Below, one piece after another: positions 45,664 to 53,847 of a stretch of 64,000 nt of DNA (positions are counted from its first letter, which is position 1; each line of letters begins with the position of its first letter). Under the pieces are notes generated by a model. It had not been told where the DNA came from, did not search any database, and saw only the letters and a list, made by a program, of their open reading frames with translations. The position numbers and the translations under genes are program-made. The stretch comes from Bacillota bacterium (GTDB lineage Bacteria; Bacillota; Clostridia; Lachnospirales; Lachnospiraceae), in the NCBI GenBank assembly GCA_023443225.1, contig JAEZVF010000098.1, positions 1 through 64,000 of the forward strand. Direction: 5' to 3'.

Positions 45664-46758
45664 ATGAGCGAAAAAAAGTCAATTTTAGACTATGAAACCG
45701 TGGCTTTGGATGATGAAAACAGTGCGTTAGTCATTATTGACCAGACACAACTTCCATACAATACAGAGATTCTTAGTCTTACAAAACAAAAAGAAATTTG
45801 GAATGCAATCTATTTACTTCAGGTAAGAGGGGCTCCAGCTATCGGGGTTGCAGCTGCAATCGGAATCTACCTCGCGGCAAAAGAAATCCAGGCAGATAAC
45901 TTTACAGATTTTTATGATCAATTTAAGAAGGCAAAAGATTATCTGGCGTCAGCACGTCCTACAGCAGTAAACTTATTCTGGGCACTTGACCGCATGGATA
46001 CTGTGGCTAAGAATAATTCGGATAAAACAGTAGCAGAGCTAAAGGAAATACTTCATGATGAAGCAGTAGCGATTCGAGAAGAAGATATCTGGGTTTGTAA
46101 ACAGATTGGTGAATATGGATTATCCTTAGTAAAACCTGGAGATGGTCTTCTGACACATTGTAATGCAGGAAAATTAGCAACTGTAAAATACGGTACGGCA
46201 ACAGCACCGATGTATCTTGGACAGGAGAGAGGTTATAACTTTAGAATATTTGCTGATGAGACAAGACCTCTGTTACAAGGTGCAAGATTAACAGCTTTTG
46301 AACTACATGAATCTAAAATGGACGTAACCTTAATCTGTGACAATATGTCTGCGACAGTGATGAAGAACGGATGGGTTAATGCTGTATTTGTAGGATGTGA
46401 TCGTGTAGCAGCAAATGGTGACACTGCAAATAAAATCGGAACATCTGTAGTTGCAACAGTTGCTAAAAGGTATAACATCCCAGTATATATTTGTGCACCA
46501 ACATCTACGATTGACTTAAATACAAAAACAGGTGCAGACATTCATATAGAGCAAAGACCTGGGGAAGAAATTACAGAAATGTGGTATAAGGAACGTATGG
46601 CGCCAGAGGGAGTGAAAGTATTTAATCCTTGCTTTGATGTTACGGATAATGATTTAATAGCCGGAATTGTTACGGAATATGGAATTGCGAGAGCGCCTTA
46701 TACAGAATCACTAAAAGAAATATTTGCCAAAAAGGAAGCTGCAAAATCTAAAAAATAA
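45664..46758 (+). CDS. mtnA: S-methyl-5-thioribose-1-phosphate isomerase (or 5-deoxyribose-1-phosphate isomerase)
   Basis: MtnA converts the aldose-1-phosphate to the ketose-1-phosphate (methylthioribulose- or 5-deoxyribulose-1-phosphate). The 364-residue protein has RGAPAIGVAAAIGIYLA, THCNAGKLATVKYGTA (catalytic Cys), CDNMSATVMK and VGCDRVAANGDTANKIGT (catalytic Asp). AAAGGAAGAAAG precedes the ATG. It lacks a targeting peptide. Its product is the expected substrate for the class II aldolase of the divergent BMC operon. Confidence 0.95.
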   Translation: MSEKKSILDYETVALDDENSALVIIDQTQLPYNTEILSLTKQKEIWNAIYLLQVRGAPAIGVAAAIGIYLAAKEIQADNFTDFYDQFKKAKDYLASARPTAVNLFWALDRMDTVAKNNSDKTVAELKEILHDEAVAIREEDIWVCKQIGEYGLSLVKPGDGLLTHCNAGKLATVKYGTATAPMYLGQERGYNFRIFADETRPLLQGARLTAFELHESKMDVTLICDNMSATVMKNGWVNAVFVGCDRVAANGDTANKIGTSVVATVAKRYNIPVYICAPTSTIDLNTKTGADIHIEQRPGEEITEMWYKERMAPEGVKVFNPCFDVTDNDLIAGIVTEYGIARAPYTESLKEIFAKKEAAKSKK

Positions 46759-46782
46759 AACGGTGTTAGTTTCTTATAAACA

Positions 46783-46806
46783 GGGGGGACGGTTAGCCGT
46801 CCCCCC
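46783..46806. terminator. Terminator between mtnA and convergent deoR-family gene
   Basis: GGGGGGACGG (46783-46792) pairs with CCGTCCCCCC (46797-46806) around a TTAG loop and is followed by ATTATTTATT. The stem is strong and GC-rich against an AT-rich background. Confidence 0.8.
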
Positions 46807-46829
46807 ATTATTTATTCGTTATATTTACG

Positions 46830-47591
46830 TTATTTACATTCGTAGTAAACAACATTGTTTTCAGCCAAGAAATTAATCCAGTCTTGATCGAGTTGCTTAT
46901 CGGTTATAACACCGTCTATGTGATCAAAATTACAGATGGATATAAAAGATGTTTTGTCAAACTTTGAGTAATCTGCAACAACATAAACACTATTGCTTCG
47001 GTTTAACAGCTTTTGACGAATTTCCGACATGGACTCATTAGAATCTGTTATTCCGTGAATTTGTGAGAGTGACCGGCAGGACATGAAAGTTTTATCAACA
47101 TAGTAATTATCTAAAGATTGTAGAGCGCTTCTTCCAATAAAGGACATATTATTGGAATTAAACAGGCCGCCAATGGAAATGAGGCGGATATTTGGACAAT
47201 CGGTAAGAAGGTTAATAACTTTTAGAGAGTTTGTTAAAATGGTAAGACGCATATCCCGGACAGCTTTCGCTATAAAAAGAGCAGTAGTAGAGGCATCCAA
47301 AAAGATGGAGTCGCCATTACGAATAATTTCAGTACATTTGTCAGCAATTAATTGTTTGCTCTGTGTATAAGCAGTTTCTCTTATGGAAAGGTCTACTTCA
47401 TTTTGAACACCATCTTGAATAAAGGCTCCACCATATGTACGTATGAGAAACCCCTCATCTTCTAAAGTTTTTAAATCTCTCCGAATTGTTTCTTCTGTTA
47501 CAGAGAAAGTATTGGCCAGTTCTGAAACGACAACACTTTTTTTCTCTAATATAATATCTTTGATTTTTGATTTTCTTGTTATTGCGAGCAT
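46830..47591 (-). CDS. DeoR-family transcriptional regulator of the sugar/BMC locus
   Basis: This 253-residue regulator has the DeoR helix-turn-helix (VVVSELANTFSVTEETIRRDL, about residues 20-40) with the RRDL motif and the RTYGGA linker. The C-terminal sugar-phosphate-binding domain includes GDSIFLDASTTA and DYSKFDKTSF. DeoR proteins usually respond to phosphorylated sugars, here perhaps the ketose-1-phosphate made by MtnA. It is convergent with mtnA and divergent from the BMC operon. A GAGG ribosome site precedes the ATG. Confidence 0.92.
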   Translation of the reverse strand: MLAITRKSKIKDIILEKKSVVVSELANTFSVTEETIRRDLKTLEDEGFLIRTYGGAFIQDGVQNEVDLSIRETAYTQSKQLIADKCTEIIRNGDSIFLDASTTALFIAKAVRDMRLTILTNSLKVINLLTDCPNIRLISIGGLFNSNNMSFIGRSALQSLDNYYVDKTFMSCRSLSQIHGITDSNESMSEIRQKLLNRSNSVYVVADYSKFDKTSFISICNFDHIDGVITDKQLDQDWINFLAENNVVYYECK

Positions 47592-47690
47592 TTTATCGAC
47601 CTCGGTTCAGTTTATTTGGTATTATATTGTGGTTAAATGTTGTTTTGAAACATGTAATAAGAATGTAACCACAAACTAATTTTATACCAC

Positions 47691-47719
47691 ATTATCGCAT
47701 ATTTTAAAGGATATGTAAA
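47691..47719 (-). promoter_or_regulatory. Putative promoter of the deoR-family gene
   Basis: On the minus strand, TTTACA, a 17-base spacer and GATAAT are found about 100 bp upstream of the regulator start. Downstream of it are two TGTGGT direct repeats and a copy of AAAACAACA, possible autoregulatory sites. Confidence 0.5.
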
Positions 47720-47794
47720 GAATAATTACAAAAAATTGTGGAATGCCAAAATAATCAAAGATAAAAACAGAAATAAACAAAAATAAAACAAAGA

Positions 47795-47839
47795 TTTGTG
47801 TTGTTTTCTGTTGACTAAACAACACAAATATAGTACAAT
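47795..47839 (+). promoter_or_regulatory. BMC operon promoter within a DeoR-type operator
   Basis: A perfect 12-bp inverted repeat, TTTGTGTTGTTT (47795-47806) and AAACAACACAAA (47817-47828), surrounds the -35 box TTGACT (47811-47816). After 17 bases comes the -10 box TACAAT (47834-47839). A dimer bound to both arms would cover the -35 region and block RNA polymerase. Binding by the neighbouring DeoR protein is inferred. Confidence 0.78.
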
Positions 47840-47881
47840 TTATGCATAAACAAAAATGATAAAGCAAAGAAGGTGCAAAAA

Positions 47882-48832
47882 ATGATGACGATACAAGGTG
47901 TTAGGTATCCTTCCGACTTTGAAGCAAAAAAAGCAATCATTGAAATAGGAAAAAGGATGTATAACAAAGGGTTCGTAGCTGCAAATGATGGAAACATCAG
48001 CTGTAAAGTTGGACCCAATGCTATATGGACAACACCAACTGGTGTATCAAAAGGGTATATGACCCTGGATATGCTGGTAAAAATGGACATGAATGGAAAG
48101 GTACTGGTTGGATCCAGGAAACCTTCCTCTGAAGTAAAAATGCATTTAAGAGTATATCAAGAAAATCCGGATGTAATGGCTGTAACACATGCACATCCTC
48201 CTGTCGCTACATCCTTTGCGATTGCAGGTATTAGTTTAGAGAAAGCAGTCCTCCCTGAAGCAGTTGTACAATTAGGATCTGTTCCAATTGCACATTATGC
48301 TACACCAGGGACGCAGGAAGTACCAGACTCGATTGCACCATTTTGTAAGACTCACAATGGAGTGTTATTGGCAAATCATGGAGCATTAAGCTGGGGAAAA
48401 GATGTTTTCGAAGCATTTTATCGATTGGAGTCAATAGAGTATTATGCAACTATATTAATGTATACCGGAAGAATAATTGGCAGACAGAATGAGCTTTCAT
48501 GTTCCCAGGTGGATGATCTTTTACAAGTTAGAAAAAATCTAGGAATAAACCAAGGTGGCATTCCACCATGTGCATTGCAAGCCACGAATACACAGGATGT
48601 GATTTCTTCAGTACCTCAGATGACAGCAGTGGACATGCCAATAGCAAAACCCTTAGAAGGAGTTACCCCACTCATACGTCCTGAGAATAAAACAACATCA
48701 AATATAGGATGTGGATGTGGAAGTACATTGGTGAAAGCAGTAGAAGCAAAAAGCAGCAATGTACAGACCAAAGAAGAAATGATAGCAGAAGTAGTACGGC
48801 GAGTAACGGAACAGGTAATGAAAGGGGTGTAA
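47882..48832 (+). CDS. Class II aldolase with C-terminal encapsulation peptide
   Basis: This 316-residue protein has a zinc-dependent class II (FucA/AraD-type) aldolase domain (residues 1-215): GNISCKVG, SSEVKMHLRVY, the metal site VTHAHPPVA and ANHGALSWG. After a linker with GCGCGS comes a C-terminal amphipathic helix (TKEEMIAEVVRRVTEQVMKG), which resembles BMC encapsulation peptides. The first gene of the BMC operon. It should split 5-deoxyribulose-1-phosphate to DHAP and acetaldehyde, or methylthioribulose-1-phosphate to DHAP and methylthioacetaldehyde. Fuculose- or rhamnulose-1-phosphate would give lactaldehyde instead, but no fucose or rhamnose isomerase or kinase is nearby. Confidence 0.88.
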   Translation: MMTIQGVRYPSDFEAKKAIIEIGKRMYNKGFVAANDGNISCKVGPNAIWTTPTGVSKGYMTLDMLVKMDMNGKVLVGSRKPSSEVKMHLRVYQENPDVMAVTHAHPPVATSFAIAGISLEKAVLPEAVVQLGSVPIAHYATPGTQEVPDSIAPFCKTHNGVLLANHGALSWGKDVFEAFYRLESIEYYATILMYTGRIIGRQNELSCSQVDDLLQVRKNLGINQGGIPPCALQATNTQDVISSVPQMTAVDMPIAKPLEGVTPLIRPENKTTSNIGCGCGSTLVKAVEAKSSNVQTKEEMIAEVVRRVTEQVMKGV

Positions 48833-48837
48833 ATCAT

Positions 48838-50271
48838 ATGGAATTTGGAGTACAAGAGATTAGCATTATTGTTAATCAAGTACTTAAAAATCTTGAGCAA
48901 AACAATCCTGGTTTATTGACAAAAGAAGCATCCCCTTCTTATGATAAAGGTAATTATGGTGTATTTGATCATATTGAAGATGCTATAGATGCAGCTTATA
49001 AAGCCCAAAAGAACTATATAGAGAATTATCAGGTAAAAGATAGAAAACATCTGGTAGAGGCAATACGTAAGGTCACTAGGGATAATGTTGAGACATTAGC
49101 AAGAATGGTTCGAGAAGAAAGCAAGATGGGTAGATATGAAGATAAGATTCAAAAGCATCTTGCTGTTATTGACAACACACCAGGACCGGAATGTCTAACT
49201 ACGGAGGCAATATCAGGCGACAGCGGACTCATGCTCGAAGAATATGCGCCGTTTGGAGTAATTGGTGCAATCACTCCTGTGACGAATCCAACAGAAACAA
49301 TTATTAATAATACAATAAGCATGATATCTGGTGGTAATACCGTTGTATATAATGTCCATCCGAGTGCAAAACATGTATGTGCCTACTGCTTACAGATGAT
49401 AAACAGAGCAATTATTGAAAACGGTGGACCAGAGAATCTAATAACAATGGTAAAAGAACCGACGATGGATACGGTTAAAGCATTAACAGCAAGTCCCAAG
49501 ATTCGTCTGATGGTAGGAACAGGTGGCATGCCAATGGTGAATGCACTGCTTCGTTCAGGGAAAAAGACAATCGGAGCTGGTGCAGGGAATCCTCCGGTAA
49601 TTGTTGATGAAACTGCAGATATTAAAAAAGCAGCAAAAGATATCTTCTATGGAGCTTCCTTTGATAATAATTTGTTGTGCTTAGCGGAGAAGGAAGTATT
49701 TGTAGTAGAAGAAGTAGCGAACAACTTTATCTATAACATGGTAGAAGAAGGTGCCTATCTGCTAAACGGGGTACAATTAGAAGAACTTCTTAAGCTGGTA
49801 TTTGTATATGACGGCAAATATGATGTGAATAAAAAATGGGTAGGTCAAGATGCTGGTAAAATGTTGGAAGCCATAGGAGTGACAGGCAAATCAGACACCA
49901 GATTACTAATTTGCGAAGTGCCATACAATCATCCATTTGTATTGATAGAACAGCTAATGCCGGTGCTTCCAATTGTACGTTGCAAAAATCTAGATGAAGC
50001 AATTGAATATGCATTAATTGCAGAATCCGGTAATCGTCACACCGCATCCATGTTCTCAAAGAATGTAGACAATATGACGAGATTTGCAAAAAAAGTAGAA
50101 ACGACTATCTTTGTTAAAAACGGATGTACCTTACAGGGAGTTGGAATCGGTGGAGAAGGATTTGCTACGATGACAATTGCAGGACCTACCGGAGAAGGAA
50201 TTACCTGTGCAAAAAGCTTCACCAGACGAAGAAGATGTATGCTTGCAGATGGGGGTCTCCGAATTATTTAA
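48838..50271 (+). CDS. CoA-acylating aldehyde dehydrogenase (PduP/EutE-like), BMC lumen enzyme
   Basis: This 477-residue enzyme oxidises an aldehyde to acyl-CoA with NAD. The catalytic cysteine is in FDNNLLCLAEKEVFVV. Residues 1-20 (MEFGVQEISIIVNQVLKNLE) form an amphipathic helix of the encapsulation type, followed by a Pro/Gly linker. The ATG at 48838 is preceded by AAAGGGGTG; the frame is open upstream into the aldolase gene, but that extension has no ribosome site. It would use the aldehyde released by the aldolase inside the shell. Confidence 0.93.
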   Translation: MEFGVQEISIIVNQVLKNLEQNNPGLLTKEASPSYDKGNYGVFDHIEDAIDAAYKAQKNYIENYQVKDRKHLVEAIRKVTRDNVETLARMVREESKMGRYEDKIQKHLAVIDNTPGPECLTTEAISGDSGLMLEEYAPFGVIGAITPVTNPTETIINNTISMISGGNTVVYNVHPSAKHVCAYCLQMINRAIIENGGPENLITMVKEPTMDTVKALTASPKIRLMVGTGGMPMVNALLRSGKKTIGAGAGNPPVIVDETADIKKAAKDIFYGASFDNNLLCLAEKEVFVVEEVANNFIYNMVEEGAYLLNGVQLEELLKLVFVYDGKYDVNKKWVGQDAGKMLEAIGVTGKSDTRLLICEVPYNHPFVLIEQLMPVLPIVRCKNLDEAIEYALIAESGNRHTASMFSKNVDNMTRFAKKVETTIFVKNGCTLQGVGIGGEGFATMTIAGPTGEGITCAKSFTRRRRCMLADGGLRII

Positions 50272-50319
50272 GGGATGTTTACGCAGTAAACGAAAGGTTT
50301 ATGCAGAAATGAGGCAGAA

Positions 50320-50631
50320 ATGGCAATAGGATTTTTAGAGTGTGCAGGGTACGGAGCCTTGCTCTATGCAATGGATAAGGCTTGTAAGGCGGCAGATATA
50401 AAAATTCTGGGTATCGATACCATTAACCCGAAAGACACAAGTTCTTTTATTCCCTTAACTGCACAGGTCAAATTTGAAGGTAGTATCTCAGACGTTAAAG
50501 TAGCAATTGATGTTGCAAGAATTGAGGCACTTAAGTTTAATGAAGAAAAAGATATAATCACGGCAATAATTGAACGACCTTATGACGGGGTGGATCAGCT
50601 TGCTAGGATAACAAAAGTAAAATTTAAATAA
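50320..50631 (+). CDS. BMC shell protein, divergent single-domain (BMC-H)
   Basis: This 103-residue protein has one BMC fold (IGFLECAGYGALLYAMDKACKAADI; LTAQVKFEGSISDVKVAIDVA) but a charged, atypical C-terminus (RPYDGVDQLARITKVKF) and no PRPH motif. It is clearly different from the other three shell proteins and may have a distinct pore or place in the shell. The ATG follows GAGGCAGAA. Confidence 0.82.
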   Translation: MAIGFLECAGYGALLYAMDKACKAADIKILGIDTINPKDTSSFIPLTAQVKFEGSISDVKVAIDVARIEALKFNEEKDIITAIIERPYDGVDQLARITKVKFK

Positions 50632-50661
50632 TATAAATTAAAATTATTGGAGGTAATTATT

Positions 50662-50934
50662 ATGTCAGCAATAGGAATGATCGAAACAAGAGGTTTAACA
50701 GCATCCATAGAGGCGGCAGATGCAATGCTCAAGGCAGCAGACGTAGAATTAGTAGGAACAGAGAAAATTGGATCAGGATTAGTAACAGTAATTGTTAAGG
50801 GCGAAGTTGGTGCAGTAAAGGCAGCGACAGAATCAGGTCAGGAAGCAGCTTCAAGACTAGGTGAATTGGTAGCAGTACACGTAATTCCAAGACCACACGC
50901 TGATATTGCAAAGATTCTTCCTGCAATCAAATAA
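50662..50934 (+). CDS. BMC shell hexamer protein (BMC-H)
   Basis: This 90-residue canonical BMC-H protein begins MSAIGMIETRGLTASIEAAD and ends with the VHVIPRPHADIAKILP motif typical of PduA/EutM. TTGGAGG lies eight bases upstream of the ATG. Such hexamers tile the facets of the shell and their central pores pass metabolites. Its core is nearly the same as that of the protein at 51256, indicating a duplication. Confidence 0.95.
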   Translation: MSAIGMIETRGLTASIEAADAMLKAADVELVGTEKIGSGLVTVIVKGEVGAVKAATESGQEAASRLGELVAVHVIPRPHADIAKILPAIK

Positions 50935-50949
50935 TAAGGGGCTGTTAAA

Positions 50950-51237
50950 TTGAAGATAAACGCAATCGGCGTAGTTGAAGTAAATTATTTTGTAAACTCT
51001 GTCGTAGTTGTAGATGCAATGACGAAGGCTTCTGATGTGGAGATTGTCAGTTGCCATAAGAAACTAGGTGGAAGAATGGTTCATAGCATTGTGGCTGGGG
51101 AAACCTCTTCCGTGAATGCGGCAATCGAAGCGGCAAATGCAACAAAAGATATTATTGGAGAAGAGAATGTGAAGGTTGCTGTTACCATCAGCAACCCACA
51201 TCCTGAAATCATTAAGTTGTTAAATTTAATTAACTAA
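50950..51237 (+). CDS. BMC shell protein, divergent single-domain (BMC-H)
   Basis: This 95-residue protein starts at TTG eight bases after AAGGGG. It has the BMC fold (AIGVVEVNYFVNSVVVVDAM; GETSSVNAAIEAANAT; ISNPHPEIIKLL). The usual ETRG and PRPH residues are replaced by EVNY and SNPH, so its pore would have different chemistry. It lies between two canonical hexamer genes and is separated by 15 bases from each side. Confidence 0.88.
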   Translation: MKINAIGVVEVNYFVNSVVVVDAMTKASDVEIVSCHKKLGGRMVHSIVAGETSSVNAAIEAANATKDIIGEENVKVAVTISNPHPEIIKLLNLIN

Positions 51238-51255
51238 CAGAAAGGTGGTAATGAA

Positions 51256-51579
51256 ATGGCAGCTGATAATTCAGATACAAAAACAGTAAAAACCGTTAAA
51301 ACAGGATTACAGGCTTTAGGTATGATTGAAACTAGAGGTTTAGTTGCTTCCATCGAAGCAGCGGATGCTATGTTAAAGGCCGCTGCAGTTGATTTGGTAG
51401 GAACAGAAAAAATTGGTTCGGGATTAGTAACAGTAATGGTTCAAGGTGATGTAGGTGCTGTTAAGGCAGCGACAGAAGCTGGTCAGGAAGCAGCATCAAG
51501 ACTTGGTGAATTGGTAGCAGTACATGTTATTCCTAGACCTCATAATGGTGTTGCCTCCATGCTTCCATGCATGAAATAG
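51256..51579 (+). CDS. BMC shell hexamer protein with N-terminal extension (BMC-H)
   Basis: This 107-residue protein has a polar N-terminal extension of 17 residues (MAADNSDTKTVKTVKTG) followed by a canonical BMC-H domain (LGMIETRGLVASIEAADAML; VHVIPRPHNGVASMLP). Its core is a close paralogue of the protein at 50662. AAAGGTGG precedes the ATG. Confidence 0.94.
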   Translation: MAADNSDTKTVKTVKTGLQALGMIETRGLVASIEAADAMLKAAAVDLVGTEKIGSGLVTVMVQGDVGAVKAATEAGQEAASRLGELVAVHVIPRPHNGVASMLPCMK

Positions 51580-51627
51580 AAGTGTTGGACAACGGATTAA
51601 TTTTGTACAATAAGAAGAGGTAAATAG

Positions 51628-52278
51628 ATGGGTTATGATAAAGCGCTGATTGATCAGATAACAAGGTTGGTCATACAAAGCCTACAACAATTCAAAGATG
51701 CGGTAACAGGTATTCCGGTAGGTATTTCTGCCAGACATATTCATTTGACTAGAGAACATCTGGAGCTCTTATTTGGAAAAGGTTATCAACTGACATATTT
51801 GAAGCCTCTCAGCCAGCCTGAGCAGTTTGCGGCAGTAGAAACGGTGGATTTAATCGGACCGAAGGGGACCATTCCAAAGGTTAGGATACTTGGACCAGAG
51901 AGGGCCTCCACCCAAGTGGAAATTGCTATGACGGATGCCAGGAGAATTGGATTAAATCCACCGGTTAGAGCCTCGGGTGATTTAAATGGAACTGTAGGAA
52001 TTACCATTCGTGGTCCGAAAGGTGAGATTTCCATTGAAGAAGGAGTTATGATTGCTGAACGGCATATTCATATGACACCAGAAGATGCCAGCAAATTTGA
52101 GGTAAAAGATGGACAGAAGGTTCAATTACATGTAAGTGGTGATAAAGGTGGTATTTTACACAATGTAACCATACGTGTCAGTACAAAATATGCTTTGGAC
52201 TGTCATATTGATACAGATGATGCAAACGCTTTTCAGATACAGCAGGGGCAATTACTAACTATAGTAAAAGACAAATAG
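51628..52278 (+). CDS. pduL: Phosphate acyltransferase PduL with encapsulation peptide
   Basis: PduL converts acyl-CoA and phosphate to acyl-phosphate and recycles CoA inside a BMC. The 216-residue protein has two zinc-site motifs, ISARHIHLTREHLE and IAERHIHMTPEDA, one in each PTAC domain. Residues 1-22 form an amphipathic helix (YDKALIDQITRLVIQSLQQF) of the targeting type. GAAGAGG precedes ATG. It would make acetyl-phosphate, giving ATP through a kinase elsewhere. Confidence 0.95.
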   Translation: MGYDKALIDQITRLVIQSLQQFKDAVTGIPVGISARHIHLTREHLELLFGKGYQLTYLKPLSQPEQFAAVETVDLIGPKGTIPKVRILGPERASTQVEIAMTDARRIGLNPPVRASGDLNGTVGITIRGPKGEISIEEGVMIAERHIHMTPEDASKFEVKDGQKVQLHVSGDKGGILHNVTIRVSTKYALDCHIDTDDANAFQIQQGQLLTIVKDK

Positions 52279-52301
52279 AAGAAGCAGAAAGGGAGAAAAG
52301 G

Positions 52302-52562
52302 ATGATTTTAGGTACAGTTAAGGGTACAATCGTTTCTACGCGGAAATGTAGTAATCTGGTTGGATACAAGTTGCTACTGGTAGAGCCCTATTATGGGGAC
52401 AAGTCACAGATTATCGTAGCAGCAGATTCTTTGGGTTCAGGAATCGGAGAATTAGTGTTAATTACCACAGATAATACAACCCAGTATGCTTTAGAAAGGT
52501 CTGCTCCTATTGATGCTTTTGTGGTTGGAATAGTAGATGCGCCGCCTCAGATAGAGGAGTAA
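52302..52562 (+). CDS. eutN: BMC vertex pentamer protein (EutN/CcmL family)
   Basis: This 86-residue protein caps the vertices of the shell. It begins MILGTVKGTIVSTRKCSNLVGYK and has the ADSLGSGIGELVLI core and the C-terminal DAFVVGIVDAP, all typical of the family. AAGGGAGAAAAGG precedes the ATG. It is the only pentamer gene in the locus. No trimeric (BMC-T) shell gene is present in the window. Confidence 0.95.
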   Translation: MILGTVKGTIVSTRKCSNLVGYKLLLVEPYYGDKSQIIVAADSLGSGIGELVLITTDNTTQYALERSAPIDAFVVGIVDAPPQIEE

Positions 52563-52574
52563 CATAAGAAGATC

Positions 52575-52608
52575 AGGGCTGACTTATCAAAAGGACAGCC
52601 CTTTGTGT
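52575..52608 (+). promoter_or_regulatory. Hairpin after eutN (possible partial terminator)
   Basis: AGGGCTG (52575-52581) pairs with CAGCCCT (52596-52602), followed by TTTGTGTTAT. The stem is short and the T tract interrupted, so it likely reduces rather than stops transcription into the downstream genes. Confidence 0.55.
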
Positions 52609-52683
52609 TATACGCTCGATATCGATTTAATTTTATCGATGGTATGGAAAGTCGATAATTTCTCGGAGAGGAAGAAAGAATTT

Positions 52684-53817
52684 ATGGATAGAGTGGTAAA
52701 GGTATTAGCCGTAGCAGATCCTGCGGTATCTGTATATGTTGATAAAAAATTTAAAATTTTAGATAAGTTTGATGGAGATGTACAATTCGATGTTGTGCCT
52801 TGGGCTAAATATTATAGTACCATGATGGATGTTTTTGCAGGAAAGGCATTTTATGATGTAATTATGGTTGCAGGCCATTTATGGCTTCGTGACTTTGTAG
52901 AAAGTGGATATTTAATACCGATTGAATTTGAAGAAGAAGATATTCTTCCTGGCATAGTACAGGAGATAAAATATAAAGAGTTTACCTATTTATCGCCATC
53001 ATTTTGTGATGGACATATGATAGTTTATCGAAAAAAGATATTACAAGAAAAGTACGGTAAACTATTTGATGAGGTTATCACACCACATGAATATATACAA
53101 GCAGCAATTAATGTAGCATATAATGATCAAATGGCTGCAGTAGCAATGAAAGCGCACCAATCTGAGATATTTACGGATGCTCTTCCATTCTTAAGAATGG
53201 GTGGACAGGATGTATATGATAAAAATACATTTAAAGTTAATTGCAATAATTCTAATGTGATTAATGGTTTAAAAAGTTATTGTGTTATGAAAAAATTAGC
53301 ACCAAAGGATACAGATACCTACGGAAATGAGGAAATCGCAGAGGCTATTCAAAAGAAGAAAGCTGCCATGGCGGTAACTTGGAGCGGGCAGTTAGGTGTG
53401 GTATATAATGAAGATTGTGAAGATAAGGAAGATTTAGGTTTTGCAACTTTTGATACGGCATGGAATGTTACCTGGTCTTTTGCAATCAGTTCAAACAGCA
53501 AGAATATAGAAAAAGCAAATGAGTTACTTCGTTATTTACGTTCTCCAGAGGTTGACTTAATAGCTGGAGCACATAGTGGAGCACCAGTGCGAAGAAATAG
53601 TTATACTGATGGAATGAATAAGTATCCATGGTATTCCTGCCAATTGCGAATGTTAGAGAATGCACAACCTATTCCATGCATAAAATCTGCTGGAGATAAA
53701 AACGGTATACTTTATGAAGAGATAGCAAATGCATTTACAGGAGCAAAGCCGCCTGAATTGGCTATGGAAGATGCGGAGCGAAAAATTAATGAGATAGATG
53801 ACCGTAAACAGAATTGA
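52684..53817 (+). CDS. Solute-binding-protein homologue without signal peptide, in BMC operon
   Basis: This 377-residue protein resembles family 1 extracellular solute-binding proteins (YDVIMVAGHLWLRDFVESGY; MAVTWSGQLGVV; NELLRYLRSPEV). The N-terminus (MDRVVKVLAVADPAV) has no signal peptide or lipobox, and neither does the upstream in-frame extension to 52603. I prefer ATG 52684, preceded by GAGAGGAAG. No permease or ATPase is adjacent. It should stay in the cytoplasm or microcompartment and may bind a sugar phosphate, metal or another ligand. The fold is well supported; the role is unknown. Confidence 0.8.
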   Translation: MDRVVKVLAVADPAVSVYVDKKFKILDKFDGDVQFDVVPWAKYYSTMMDVFAGKAFYDVIMVAGHLWLRDFVESGYLIPIEFEEEDILPGIVQEIKYKEFTYLSPSFCDGHMIVYRKKILQEKYGKLFDEVITPHEYIQAAINVAYNDQMAAVAMKAHQSEIFTDALPFLRMGGQDVYDKNTFKVNCNNSNVINGLKSYCVMKKLAPKDTDTYGNEEIAEAIQKKKAAMAVTWSGQLGVVYNEDCEDKEDLGFATFDTAWNVTWSFAISSNSKNIEKANELLRYLRSPEVDLIAGAHSGAPVRRNSYTDGMNKYPWYSCQLRMLENAQPIPCIKSAGDKNGILYEEIANAFTGAKPPELAMEDAERKINEIDDRKQN

Positions 53818-53847
53818 CATTTTTAATCTTGATGTATGGAGGTAGTT

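Noticed and set aside
44411..46758. Classical methionine salvage pathway
   Set aside because: mtnK and mtnA are present but mtnB, mtnC, mtnD, mtnE or mtnW are not, and the next metabolic gene is a BMC-targeted aldolase.
50320..50631. EutS/PduU-type permuted shell protein
   Set aside because: The order of BMC motifs is the normal one, so it is a divergent BMC-H rather than a circular permutation.
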